33,787 nucleotides of DNA from Streptomyces gardneri (GTDB lineage: Bacteria; Actinomycetota; Actinomycetes; Streptomycetales; Streptomycetaceae), in assembly GCF_006539185.1 (NCBI RefSeq), contig NZ_BJMN01000071.1, positions 1 through 33,787 of the forward strand. The letters run 5' to 3'. Below, piece by piece: positions 23,416 through 31,027 of this stretch (its first letter is position 1; every line of letters starts with the position of its first letter). The notes under the pieces are model-generated. The model had not been told where the DNA came from and made no database searches. It worked only from the letters and a program-made list of their open reading frames with translations. The position numbers and the translations under genes are program-made.

Positions 23416-25257
23416 TCAGGCACCTGCCTTGACGGGCGTGGCGGGCGTCTCGTCGTTCTCGTGGAACTCCAGCTGGTTGCGCCGGTTGGCGATCATGCCC
23501 TCCGGGCGGAAGCGCATGAGCAGGATCAGCGCGACGCCGAAGGCGAAGAGCTGGTACTCGCCCATGAACTGGAGCTTGTTCGGGATGAGGAAGAGCAGCG
23601 AGGCGCCGACCAGCGGACCGCTCATCGTGCCCATGCCGCCGAGGACGACGGCCGCGAGCAGGAAGGCGGAGTTGGGCGGGATGGGACCGGCGAAGAGGTA
23701 CTGCTCCGGCGTCACCGTGTAGGTGACGTGGGCCTGCACCGTACCGGCGAGACCGGCGAGCGAGGCACCGAGCGCGAAGGCGATGAGCTTGACCCGGAAG
23801 CCGTTGATGCCCATGGCGAGCGCGGCGGTCTCGTCCTCGCGGATGGCGACCCAGGCGCGGCCGATACGGGAGTCGCCGCTGCGCCGGAAGACCAGCACGA
23901 CGACCGCCATGATCAGCAGCATCAGGAAGAAGTAGTTCGCGAAGCGGCCGATGGTGAATCCGGCGATCGCGTGCTCGGCGCCGAAGTCGAACCCGAAGAT
24001 GTTCAGGTTCGGGATGGACGCGATGCCGTTGGAGCCGTTGGTGATGTCCGGACCCGAGGTGCCGTCGGTGTTCATGACGGCGATACGGAAGATCTCACCG
24101 AAACCGAGCGTCACGATGGCGAGGTAGTCGCCGCGCAGCCGCAGGGTCGGGGCGCCGATGAGGACACCGAAGACCAGGGAGGCTCCGGCGCCGACCAGCA
24201 CGGCGGCCCAGAAGGGGAAGTGCACGCCGAACGGGGAGGTCGGGGCTCCCGAGACGAGGGCGGCCGCGTAGGCGCCGACGCCGAGGAAGGCGACGTAACC
24301 GAGGTCGAGGAGACCGGCGAGGCCGACGACGATGTTCAGGCCCAGGGCGACCGTGGCGAAGATCAGGATGTAGACGCCGAGCGTCGCGTACTGGTCGTCG
24401 GTCTGGGTGAAGGGGAAGAGCGCCGCCGCGGTGAACGCGCCCGCGATGGTGAGGTTCTGGTGCTTCTTGGTGAGCTGCGTGGCCTGCTGCATGAGGCCCG
24501 ACTTGTTGATCGCGGCGAAGCCGACGCCGGCCGTGATCAGGAAGCCGAGGAACAGCTCGTCGTACTCGGTGCCGACGCCGTAGGTGAAGACGCCGAGCGC
24601 CACGGCGAGGATGCCCGTGATGATCAGGATCTCGACCGAGGAGTGCATCGGGGGCAGCTTGCGGGCGGTGCCGGTGGCGGCGAAGGCGCCCTTGAAGGCC
24701 GTCCAGCCGTTTCCTGCACGGTGCTTGAACTGGTCCCAGCCGGTGTCCTCGGGGTCCACGGGGTGAACCGAGGGCCGCTCGAAGGGGAGAGCGAGGGCAC
24801 CGAGGAGGGTGATCAGGGTGGCGAACGCGACGATCGCGCCGCCCGGCTCCAGGTTGACCGGTCCGCCGAGCGAGATGCTGATCGCGGCGACGGTGTACCA
24901 GGTGGTGCCGAACGCGGCGAGCGCGGCGACCTTGACGGCCGCGTCGGCGCCGGCCGGGGTCAGCCAGCGGGTGCCCTTGACGCCGTACGAGGAGAGGGCG
25001 AAGAGGGCGGTGAGCAGACCCAGCACCAGGACCTGGAGCTGGAGGCCGGCCGGGGAGCCGTAGTACGTGAGGTCGCCGGGGAACGTGGGCGTCCAGGTCC
25101 AGGCGAGGAAGCAGCTGGCGACGGTGAGGACGGAGCCGCCCAGGACGAGGGCGCGGGCGGCCTTGGCCGGCAGGAAGCCGATCAGACCGGTCGCCTCGTC
25201 CCGCTTGGCGACCGATGCCGCCTGGGTGTTCTCGGAGATGGTGGTCATGGTGCTCAC
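23416..25257 (-). CDS. livM: Branched-chain amino acid ABC transporter permease LivM, N-terminally extended
   Basis: A 613-residue inner-membrane permease. The conserved LivM core is in the C-terminal half: LGLNIVVGLAGLLDLGYVAF, LRLRGDYLAIVTLGFGEI (~390), the EAA-like loop SRIGRAWVAIREDETAALAMGI (key part GRAWVAIREDE, ~480), and FAGPIPPNSAFLLAAVVLGGMGT. The first ~290 residues are extra: several hydrophobic segments (ARALVLGGSVLTVASCFLAW, VLVLGLLTALFALSS, VAFATLITLLGALALPF, IITGILAVALGVFTYGV) and a soluble loop. Most LivM proteins are 300-420 residues. The GTG at 25257 overlaps the livH stop (GTGA); an ATG three codons on is an alternative. Confidence 0.94.
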   Translation of the reverse strand: MSTMTTISENTQAASVAKRDEATGLIGFLPAKAARALVLGGSVLTVASCFLAWTWTPTFPGDLTYYGSPAGLQLQVLVLGLLTALFALSSYGVKGTRWLTPAGADAAVKVAALAAFGTTWYTVAAISISLGGPVNLEPGGAIVAFATLITLLGALALPFERPSVHPVDPEDTGWDQFKHRAGNGWTAFKGAFAATGTARKLPPMHSSVEILIITGILAVALGVFTYGVGTEYDELFLGFLITAGVGFAAINKSGLMQQATQLTKKHQNLTIAGAFTAAALFPFTQTDDQYATLGVYILIFATVALGLNIVVGLAGLLDLGYVAFLGVGAYAAALVSGAPTSPFGVHFPFWAAVLVGAGASLVFGVLIGAPTLRLRGDYLAIVTLGFGEIFRIAVMNTDGTSGPDITNGSNGIASIPNLNIFGFDFGAEHAIAGFTIGRFANYFFLMLLIMAVVVLVFRRSGDSRIGRAWVAIREDETAALAMGINGFRVKLIAFALGASLAGLAGTVQAHVTYTVTPEQYLFAGPIPPNSAFLLAAVVLGGMGTMSGPLVGASLLFLIPNKLQFMGEYQLFAFGVALILLMRFRPEGMIANRRNQLEFHENDETPATPVKAGA

Positions 25258-26183
25258 GCCCTGTCCGCGACGCGCTCGCCCAGGAGGCCTTGTGGCCGGG
25301 CGAGGAGTACGACGATGAGGAGTACGAAGGCCCAGACGTCGGCCCAGGACTGGCCGCCGAGCTGCTCCATACCGGGGATGTGGCTGACGTACGCCGTCGC
25401 CATGGTCTCGGCGATACCGAGGACGACTCCGCCGATCATGGCTCCGTAGATGTTGCCGATACCGCCGAGGACGGCGGCCGTGAAGGCCTTCAGACCGAGG
25501 AGGAAGCCCATCTTGTAGTCGACGACGCCGTACTTGAGGCCGTAGGCGACGGCGCCGACGGCGGCCATCGCGGCGCCGAGGGCGAACGCGATCACGATGA
25601 TCCGGTCCGTGTTGACGCCCATGAGCTTCGCGGTGTCCGGGTCCTGCGCCGTGGCCTGCATGCCGCGGCCGACACGGGTCCGCATGACGAAGAAGGCGAG
25701 GACGGCCATGCAGATCGGAGCGGCGATCAGCAGGAAGACGTCACCGGTCTGGATGGTGATGGGGCCGAGCTCGATCGGACCGCCGGGGATCTGCGGGAAG
25801 GTCCGGGCGGACTTCGCCTCGGGGTACCACACCCACACCGCGTACTGCAGGGCGAGCGAGAGGCCGATGGCCGTGATGAGCGGGGCGAGGCGGGGGCCGC
25901 CCCGTAGCGGACGGTAGGCGAACCGTTCCGCTCCGACGGCTATGGTGGTCGCGACGATCACGGCACCGATGATCATGACGGGCAGCGCGACCCACATGCT
26001 GGTGCCGCCGGGCAGGATGAGCCAGACCGTGAGCGCCCCGAAGCCGCCGGTCATGAAGATCTCGCCATGGGCGAAGTTGATGAGCTGGACGATGCCGTAG
26101 ACCATCGTGTAGCCGACGGCGACGAGCCCGTACATGGATCCCAGTAGCAGGCCGTTGACCAGCTGCTGCGGCAGTTCGTTCAC
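25254..26183 (-). CDS. livH: Branched-chain amino acid ABC transporter permease LivH
   Basis: A 309-residue membrane permease pairing with LivM. ELPQQLVNGLLLGSMYGLVAVGYTMVYGI opens the protein (key part GLLLGSMYGLVAVGYTMVYG), then LINFAHGEIFMTGGF, the EAA-like loop TRVGRGMQATAQDPDTAKLMGVN (key part GRGMQATAQDP), and GLKAFTAAVLGGIGNIYGAMIGG. About eight hydrophobic segments. I chose the GTG at 26183 because TCGGAGGA (26191-26198) lies at the right distance. A further upstream GTG at 26219 falls inside the hairpin after livJ. The stop overlaps livM by 4 bp. Confidence 0.95.
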   Translation of the reverse strand: MNELPQQLVNGLLLGSMYGLVAVGYTMVYGIVQLINFAHGEIFMTGGFGALTVWLILPGGTSMWVALPVMIIGAVIVATTIAVGAERFAYRPLRGGPRLAPLITAIGLSLALQYAVWVWYPEAKSARTFPQIPGGPIELGPITIQTGDVFLLIAAPICMAVLAFFVMRTRVGRGMQATAQDPDTAKLMGVNTDRIIVIAFALGAAMAAVGAVAYGLKYGVVDYKMGFLLGLKAFTAAVLGGIGNIYGAMIGGVVLGIAETMATAYVSHIPGMEQLGGQSWADVWAFVLLIVVLLARPQGLLGERVADRA

Positions 26184-26216
26184 CGCATTGTCCTCCGAGA
26201 CTTTCGACGGATGTGA

Positions 26217-26254
26217 CACCGCGCGGGGAGCCTGGTGCGGCCCCCCGCGCGGTG
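26217..26254 (-). terminator. Hairpin between livJ and livH, probable partial terminator
   Basis: CACCGCGCGGGG and its complement form a perfect 12-bp stem around a 14-nt loop, 46 bp after the livJ stop and 34 bp before the livH start. It fits an attenuator that lets the binding protein be made in excess over the membrane complex, or protects the livJ mRNA 3' end. Confidence 0.7.
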
Positions 26255-26299
26255 AAAGTGGTGCTGAGTAGTGCTGGTGATGCGGAGCGGGAAGGTTGA

Positions 26300-27535
26300 T
26301 CAGCCGCCGAAGGTGTCGGACTTGACCGGCTTGAACGCGCCGCCCTCGACCTTGTAGACCGTCAGCTGCTTGTTGGTGGTGTCACCGAACTCGTCGAAGG
26401 AGACCTTGCCGGTCACGCCCTCGAAGGAGACACCCTGCATGGCCTCGACGACCTTGGCGCGCTCGGGGGCCTTGCCACCGTTGCCCTCGGCGGCCTTCTT
26501 GACGGCCTCGATGATCGCCCAGGTGGAGTCGTAGGCGTAACCGCCGTAGGCCTCGTAGGCCTCCTTGTAGCCCTTGGCCTTGTAGTTGGCCAGGAACTCC
26601 TTGGCGGAGTCGAGGGACTCGATCGGCGCGCCGACCGAGGTGGCGATGTCGCCGTTGGTCGCGGCCGCGCCACCGAGCTTCACGTACTCGGGGCTGTAGA
26701 TCGCGTCGCCACCGACGACGACGACCTTCGCGCCGGCTTCCTTGATCTGCTTGGCCAGCGGGCCGGCGGCCGGGTACTCGCCACCGTAGTAGACGACGTC
26801 GGCGCCGGAGCTCTTCACCTTGGTCGCGACCGCGGAGAAGTCCTTGGTGTCGGGGTTGATGTGCTCGGTGCCGAGGACCTTGCCGCCGAGCTTCTCGAAC
26901 TCGCCCTTGAAGGTGCCCGCGAGGCCGGCGCCGTAGGTCTTCTTGTCGTCGATGATGAAGGCCTTGGTCTTCTTGGCCTCGTTGAAGACGTACTGCGCGG
27001 CGAACGGGCCCTGGATGGCGTCCGTGGTCGCGGTGCGGAAGTACGACTTGTAGGTGCGCTTCTTGTCGCCGGTGCTCCAGTTGATGCCCTGGCTCAGCGC
27101 GGGGTTGGTGTTGGCCGGGGAGACCTGCACCAGCTTGGCGTCGTCGAAGACCTTCTGCATCGACTCGGCGACGGAGGAGTTCAGCGGGCCGACGACGCCG
27201 AGGACGGACTTGTCGGCGACGAACTTGGTCGCGTTCTGCTGGCCGGCGGAGGGCTGGGCCTGGTCGTCCAGGGACTCCAGCTTGAAGGTCACGCCCTTGA
27301 CGTAGGCCTTCTCGTTGGCCGTCTTGACCGCGAGGTCGGCCGAGTTCTTGATACCGAGGCCCAGGGCGGACAGCTCACCCGTGAGGGGCGCGTCGAGACC
27401 GATGGTCACGGTGACGTTGCCGCCGTCGCCGGCGCCCTTCTCGCCGCCCTTGTCGTCGCGCGAACCACAGGCGGTGAGGGTGAGTGCTCCCGCGGTGACA
27501 GCGGTGGTGAGTATGAGCATCGAACGGTTTCGCAC
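26300..27535 (-). CDS. livJ: Branched-chain amino acid ABC transporter substrate-binding lipoprotein
   Basis: A 411-residue periplasmic-binding-type lipoprotein that captures leucine, isoleucine, valine or related substrates. The signal MRNRSMLILTTAVTAGALTLTAC has lipobox LTAC with Cys23 as anchor. VTIGLDAPLTGELSALG is the typical start of the family, followed by VVGPLNSSVAESMQ, VSPANTNPALS, RTATTDAIQGPFAAQYVF and VVYYGGEYPAAGPLAKQ. The GTG at 27535 has AAAGGA upstream. It is the first liv gene and likely receives the main promoter, with a hairpin before livH. Exact substrate range is not readable. Confidence 0.95.
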   Translation of the reverse strand: MRNRSMLILTTAVTAGALTLTACGSRDDKGGEKGAGDGGNVTVTIGLDAPLTGELSALGLGIKNSADLAVKTANEKAYVKGVTFKLESLDDQAQPSAGQQNATKFVADKSVLGVVGPLNSSVAESMQKVFDDAKLVQVSPANTNPALSQGINWSTGDKKRTYKSYFRTATTDAIQGPFAAQYVFNEAKKTKAFIIDDKKTYGAGLAGTFKGEFEKLGGKVLGTEHINPDTKDFSAVATKVKSSGADVVYYGGEYPAAGPLAKQIKEAGAKVVVVGGDAIYSPEYVKLGGAAATNGDIATSVGAPIESLDSAKEFLANYKAKGYKEAYEAYGGYAYDSTWAIIEAVKKAAEGNGGKAPERAKVVEAMQGVSFEGVTGKVSFDEFGDTTNKQLTVYKVEGGAFKPVKSDTFGG

Positions 27536-27804
27536 GAAGGGTCCTTTCCCTGGCGCGGCCCCCTCGGATGAGGCGGTGCCGTGAAGCTGCGGAGCGAGGG
27601 GTGCCGTTTTGGAACGCCGGGCCGTACTGAGTTGGTACAGGGCCGTGCAGTAGAACGCGCCCGGCGGCGCGGTGACTGGCGGTGACTCTAAGCGCAGGTG
27701 GGGAGGGTCGGGGAGCGCCGAGGGCAGGATGTGACTGTCTTGTTATGCCGAGGGGGAAAGAGTGTGCGCGCCGCTAGGGAATATCGGGGCATAGCGGTCG
27801 GTAA

Positions 27805-27832
27805 TGCAGTGTTCACATAGTGAGAACATGCA
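27805..27832. promoter_or_regulatory. Operator-like dyad upstream of livJ
   Basis: TGTTCACA and TGAGAACA face each other across 3 bp (7 of 8 positions symmetric), flanked on both sides by TGCA. The dyad lies 270 bp upstream of the livJ start and looks like a dimeric regulator site; the regulator is unknown. Confidence 0.45.
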
Positions 27833-27870
27833 GTTCCGCTAAGGGGCTTGAGCGATTCTTGGTACTGACG

Positions 27871-27885
27871 GTCCGCTCAGCGGAC
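27871..27885. repeat. Palindrome GTCCGCTCAGCGGAC with a nearby half-copy
   Basis: A perfect 15-bp palindrome with a single central base. CTCAGCGGAC recurs at 27914-27923. It may be an operator pair or a small RNA stem. Confidence 0.45.
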
Positions 27886-28019
27886 TCTCCGGATATCGGA
27901 CAGTGGCAGAAACCTCAGCGGACGAATCGGCCCTTCCGTTCCGCCCGGATTTCCCCCGTTCACCTCCCGAATGAAGATCACGGAGAGTGACAATGGGCGG
28001 AATCGAAGAGGGGACGACG

Positions 28020-28050
28020 AAGGGGCGGCACCCCATGGGTGCCGCCCCTT
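28020..28050 (-). terminator. Terminator after the thioesterase gene
   Basis: A perfect 14-bp stem (AAGGGGCGGCACCC and complement) with a CAT loop lies 19 bp past the thioesterase stop on the minus strand. It also insulates the liv promoter region. Confidence 0.85.
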
Positions 28051-28069
28051 GATCGTCCGTCCGTGCCCG

Positions 28070-28555
28070 TCAGCCGCCCGTGACGATCTCCGCGTCCTTC
28101 GCGGTGATCTCGCGCAGCAGGCAGGTCAGCCGCGCCGAGCAGACCCGCTTGCCCTGCTCGTCGCTGATGACGATCTCGTACGTGGCGGTGGACCGTCCGC
28201 GGTGCACGGGGGTCGCCACGCCGGTCACGACGCCGCTGCGCACCCCGCGGTGATGGGTGCAGTTGAGGTCGACGCCGACCGCGATCTTCGACACCCCGCC
28301 GTGCAGCATCGAACCGATCGAGCCCAGGGTCTCGGCGAGCACCGCCGAGGCGCCGCCGTGGAGGAGCCCGTACGGCTGCGTGTTGCCCTCCACGGGCATG
28401 GTGCCGACGACCCGCTCGGCCGAGGCCTCCAGGATCTGTACGCCCATCCTGTTGCCGAGGTGCCCGGCGGAGAAGAGCGCGGGCAGGTCGACGCCGAGTG
28501 CCGCGTACTCGTCGATGACCTCCTGCGGGAACTTCACGTGCTGCTGTTCACCCAT
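28070..28555 (-). CDS. Hotdog-fold thioesterase (PaaI-like)
   Basis: A 161-residue acyl-CoA thioesterase of the PaaI/YbgC hotdog type. The core GNTQPYGLLHGGASAVLAETLGS (key part LLHGGASAVLAE, His66-Gly67-Gly68) is the family's active-site helix, and VGVDLNCTHHRGVRSGVVTGVA and ATYEIVISDEQGKRVCSARLT are the usual strands. An additional ~35 N-terminal residues (KFPQEVIDEYAALGVDLP) precede the fold. Substrate cannot be read; PaaI proteins act on aryl- or acyl-CoA. I chose the ATG at 28555, with GGAG seven bases upstream, over one at 28585. The gene lies 53 bp downstream of the oxidoreductase gene, with an operator-like palindrome between, and has its own terminator. Confidence 0.88.
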   Translation of the reverse strand: MGEQQHVKFPQEVIDEYAALGVDLPALFSAGHLGNRMGVQILEASAERVVGTMPVEGNTQPYGLLHGGASAVLAETLGSIGSMLHGGVSKIAVGVDLNCTHHRGVRSGVVTGVATPVHRGRSTATYEIVISDEQGKRVCSARLTCLLREITAKDAEIVTGG

Positions 28556-28595
28556 GGCCCGGCTCCGTTCGTCTTCGTACGGCATCGCTTGAGCG

Positions 28596-28613
28596 CCTGA
28601 GCAAACGCTTAGG
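28596..28613. promoter_or_regulatory. TetR-type operator-like palindrome CCTGAGCAAACGCTTAGG
   Basis: An 18-bp dyad (CCTGAGC/GCTTAGG, 6 of 7 symmetric, AAAC spacer) overlapping the oxidoreductase stop codon, 41 bp upstream of the thioesterase start. AGCAAACGCTTA-type sites are, as I recall, common for TetR repressors of acyl-CoA genes. It suggests the thioesterase has its own regulated promoter. Confidence 0.45.
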
Positions 28614-30891
28614 CGGACTGTGATTGTTCCAGACGGACGATCACGGACTTGCTGGCGGGTGTGTTGCTGACGTCCGCCGTGGACTCCAGCGGTACGAGGA
28701 CGTTCGTCTCCGGGTAGTAGGCCGCCGCGCAGCCCCGGGACGTCGGGTAGTGCACCACCCGGAAGCCGGGCGCCCGCCGCTCGGTCCCGTCCGTCCACTC
28801 GCTCACCAGATCCGTGTACGCCCCGTCGGCGAGCCCGAACGCCGCCGCGTCCTCGGGGTGGACGAGGACGACCCTGCGGCCGCCCTTGATGCCCCGGTAG
28901 CGGTCGTCGAGACCGTAGATCGTGGTGTTGTACTGGTCGTGCGAGCGGAGCGTCTGGAGCAGCAGCCTGCCCTCCGGCACCTTCGGGTACTCGACGGGCG
29001 CGGCCGTGAAGTTGGCCTTGCCGGTCTTCGTGGGGAAGCGGCGCTCGTCGCGCGGGCCGTGCGGCAGCGCGAAGCCGCCCGCGTTCGCCGCGAGGCGGGC
29101 GTTGAAGTCCTCGAAACCGGGCACCACGCGCGCGATGCGGTCCCGGATCGTGGCGTAGTCCGCCGCGAACTCCTCCCAGGGCGTGGCCGATCCGGCCCCG
29201 AGGGCGGCCCGGGCCATGCGCGCCACGATCGCCGGCTCGGACAGCAGGTGCGGGCTCGCCGGCGGCAGATTGCCGCGCGAGGCGTGCACCAGGCTCATCG
29301 AGTCCTCGACCGTCACGATCTGGCGGCCGCTCTTCTGTACGTCCTTGTCGGTGCGCCCGAGCGTGGGCAGGATCAGCGCGCGCGTGCCCGTGACCGCGTG
29401 CGAGCGGTTCAGCTTCGTCGACACGTGGACGGTCAGACGGGCGTTGCGCATCGCCGCCTCCGTCACCTCCGTGTCGGGCGTCGCCCCCACGAAGTTGCCG
29501 CCCATCGCGAAGAACACCTTCGCCTCGCCGTCGCGCAGCGCCTGGATCGAGCGGACCACGTCGAAGCCGTGGTGACGCGGCGAGACGATCCCGAACTCCT
29601 TGTCCAGGGCGTCCAGGAAGGCCGGCGCGGGGCGCTCGAAGATCCCCATCGTCCGGTCGCCCTGCACGTTCGAATGGCCGCGCACCGGGCACACGCCCGC
29701 GCCCGGCCGCCCGATGTTCCCGCGCAGCAGAAGGAAGTTGACCACCTCGCGGATGGTCGGCACCGAGTGCTTGTGCTGAGTGAGCCCCATCGCCCAGCAG
29801 ACGATCGTCCGCTCCGAGGCGAGCACCATCTCCAGCGCCCGCTCGATCTCGGCGCGCGTCAGACCGGTCGCGGCGAGCGTCTCGTCCCAGTCGGCCGCCC
29901 GCGCCGCCGCGGTGAACTCCTCGTACCCGTGGGTGTGTTCCCGTACGAACTCCTCGTCGACCGCCCCGGGCGTCTCGAGGACCAGTTTGTTGAGCAGCCG
30001 GAAGAGGGCCTGGTCGCCGCCGATCCGGATCTGGAGGAAGAGGTCGGTGAGCGCCGCGCCCTTGAGCATGCCGTGCGGGGTCTGCGGGTTCTTGAACTTC
30101 TCCAGACCCGCCTCCGGCAGCGGGTTCACCGAGATGATCCGGGCGCCCGCGGCCTTCGCCTTCTCCAGGGCCGAGAGCATCCGGGGGTGGTTCGTGCCCG
30201 GGTTCTGCCCGGCCACGATGATCAGGTCCGCCCGGTGCAGGTCCTCCAGGGAGACGCTGCCCTTGCCGATGCCGATGGTCTCCGTCAGCGCCGAACCCGA
30301 GGACTCGTGGCACATGTTGGAGCAGTCCGGGAGGTTGTTCGTGCCGAACTCGCGGGCGAAGAGCTGGAGCAGGAACGCGGCCTCGTTGCTGGTCCGGCCC
30401 GAGGTGTAGAACAGCGCCTCGTCGGGGGAGCCCAGGGCCCGGAGCTCCTCGGCGATGATCGCGAAGGCCCGCTCCCAGGTCACCGGCTCGTACCGCTCGC
30501 CGCCCTCCGCCAGCAGCATGGGCTCGGTGATACGGCCCTGCTGGCCCAGCCAGTACCCGCTGCGGGTCGCCAGGTCCGCCACCGGGTGCGCGGCGAAGAA
30601 CTCCGGGGTCACCCGGCGCAGCGTCGCCTCCTCCGCGACCGCCTTCGCGCCGTTCTCGCAGAACTCCGCGACGTGCCGCTTGTCCTCCTCCGGCCACGCG
30701 CAGCCCGGACAGTCGAAGCCGTCCTTCTGGTTGACCTTGAGCAGGGTCCGCGCGGTGCGGCCCAGACCCATCTGATCCCGCGCGATGCGCAGGGTGTGCC
30801 CGATGGCGGGCAGGCCTGCGGCGGCGTGCTGCGGCGGCGTGACCTGCGGTGCGTCCTGTACCGGGTCACCGGCCGGGGGCTTGCTGACCAT
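28609..30891 (-). CDS. YdeP/FdhF-like molybdopterin oxidoreductase, alpha subunit
   Basis: A 760-residue protein of the FdhF/YdeP family: DMSO-reductase-type molybdopterin oxidoreductases related to formate dehydrogenase alpha chains. CPGC (61-64) and Cys78 in FCENG form the N-terminal iron-sulfur site. The cofactor-binding core has ALFYTSGRTSNEAAFLLQLF, NNLPDCSNMCHESSGSAL with Cys in the usual active-site position, VAGQNPGTNHPRML, CWAMGLTQHKHSVPTI and CPVRGHSNVQGDRTMGI. The C-terminal MopB domain is at ~640-755. No Tat signal, so it is cytoplasmic. The start at 30891 follows AAGGGAG. No beta or gamma subunit gene is near, and the physiological reaction is unknown, though YdeP is tied to acid resistance in E. 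coli. Divergent from polA. Confidence 0.92.
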   Translation of the reverse strand: MVSKPPAGDPVQDAPQVTPPQHAAAGLPAIGHTLRIARDQMGLGRTARTLLKVNQKDGFDCPGCAWPEEDKRHVAEFCENGAKAVAEEATLRRVTPEFFAAHPVADLATRSGYWLGQQGRITEPMLLAEGGERYEPVTWERAFAIIAEELRALGSPDEALFYTSGRTSNEAAFLLQLFAREFGTNNLPDCSNMCHESSGSALTETIGIGKGSVSLEDLHRADLIIVAGQNPGTNHPRMLSALEKAKAAGARIISVNPLPEAGLEKFKNPQTPHGMLKGAALTDLFLQIRIGGDQALFRLLNKLVLETPGAVDEEFVREHTHGYEEFTAAARAADWDETLAATGLTRAEIERALEMVLASERTIVCWAMGLTQHKHSVPTIREVVNFLLLRGNIGRPGAGVCPVRGHSNVQGDRTMGIFERPAPAFLDALDKEFGIVSPRHHGFDVVRSIQALRDGEAKVFFAMGGNFVGATPDTEVTEAAMRNARLTVHVSTKLNRSHAVTGTRALILPTLGRTDKDVQKSGRQIVTVEDSMSLVHASRGNLPPASPHLLSEPAIVARMARAALGAGSATPWEEFAADYATIRDRIARVVPGFEDFNARLAANAGGFALPHGPRDERRFPTKTGKANFTAAPVEYPKVPEGRLLLQTLRSHDQYNTTIYGLDDRYRGIKGGRRVVLVHPEDAAAFGLADGAYTDLVSEWTDGTERRAPGFRVVHYPTSRGCAAAYYPETNVLVPLESTADVSNTPASKSVIVRLEQSQSA

Positions 30892-30912
30892 CGCGCTCTC
30901 CCTTGAGCGGTA

Positions 30913-30943
30913 ATCCTGCGGCGTACGTCTCCGATCCTGTCAC
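30913..30943 (-). promoter_or_regulatory. Candidate promoter of the molybdopterin oxidoreductase gene
   Basis: On the minus strand GTGACA (30943-30938) and CAGGAT (30918-30913) are separated by 19 bp, and the -10 lies 21 bp upstream of the start. The spacing is slightly long. Confidence 0.3.
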
Positions 30944-31027
30944 GCGCCACCGACGGCGCGGCGGGCCGGGGAGCGCGACGGGGCATGTGCGACCGGGAAT
31001 GTCAGTGGGCCGTGGGAGGATCGTTCC

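Larger units (their letters stand above)
27536..28069. other. 534-bp gene-free region upstream of livJ with palindromes
   Basis: No convincing gene. Bases ~27720-28010 are clearly lower in GC (near 57% by eye) than the rest of the window. It holds a TGTTCAC...GAACA dyad, a GTCCGCTCAGCGGAC palindrome and a repeat of CTCAGCGGAC, then the terminator of the thioesterase gene. The livJ promoter must lie here on the minus strand, but I could not pick one -35/-10 pair with confidence. TAGAGT (minus strand, near 27690) and CATAAC (near 27740) are -10 candidates. Confidence 0.6.

Noticed and set aside
26183..26219. Longer livH start (GTG at 26219)
   Set aside because: Lies inside the hairpin after livJ; the GTG at 26183 has a good ribosome site.
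27839..28036. 65-residue open frame in the liv upstream region
   Set aside because: No ribosome site, crosses the thioesterase terminator, no recognisable features.
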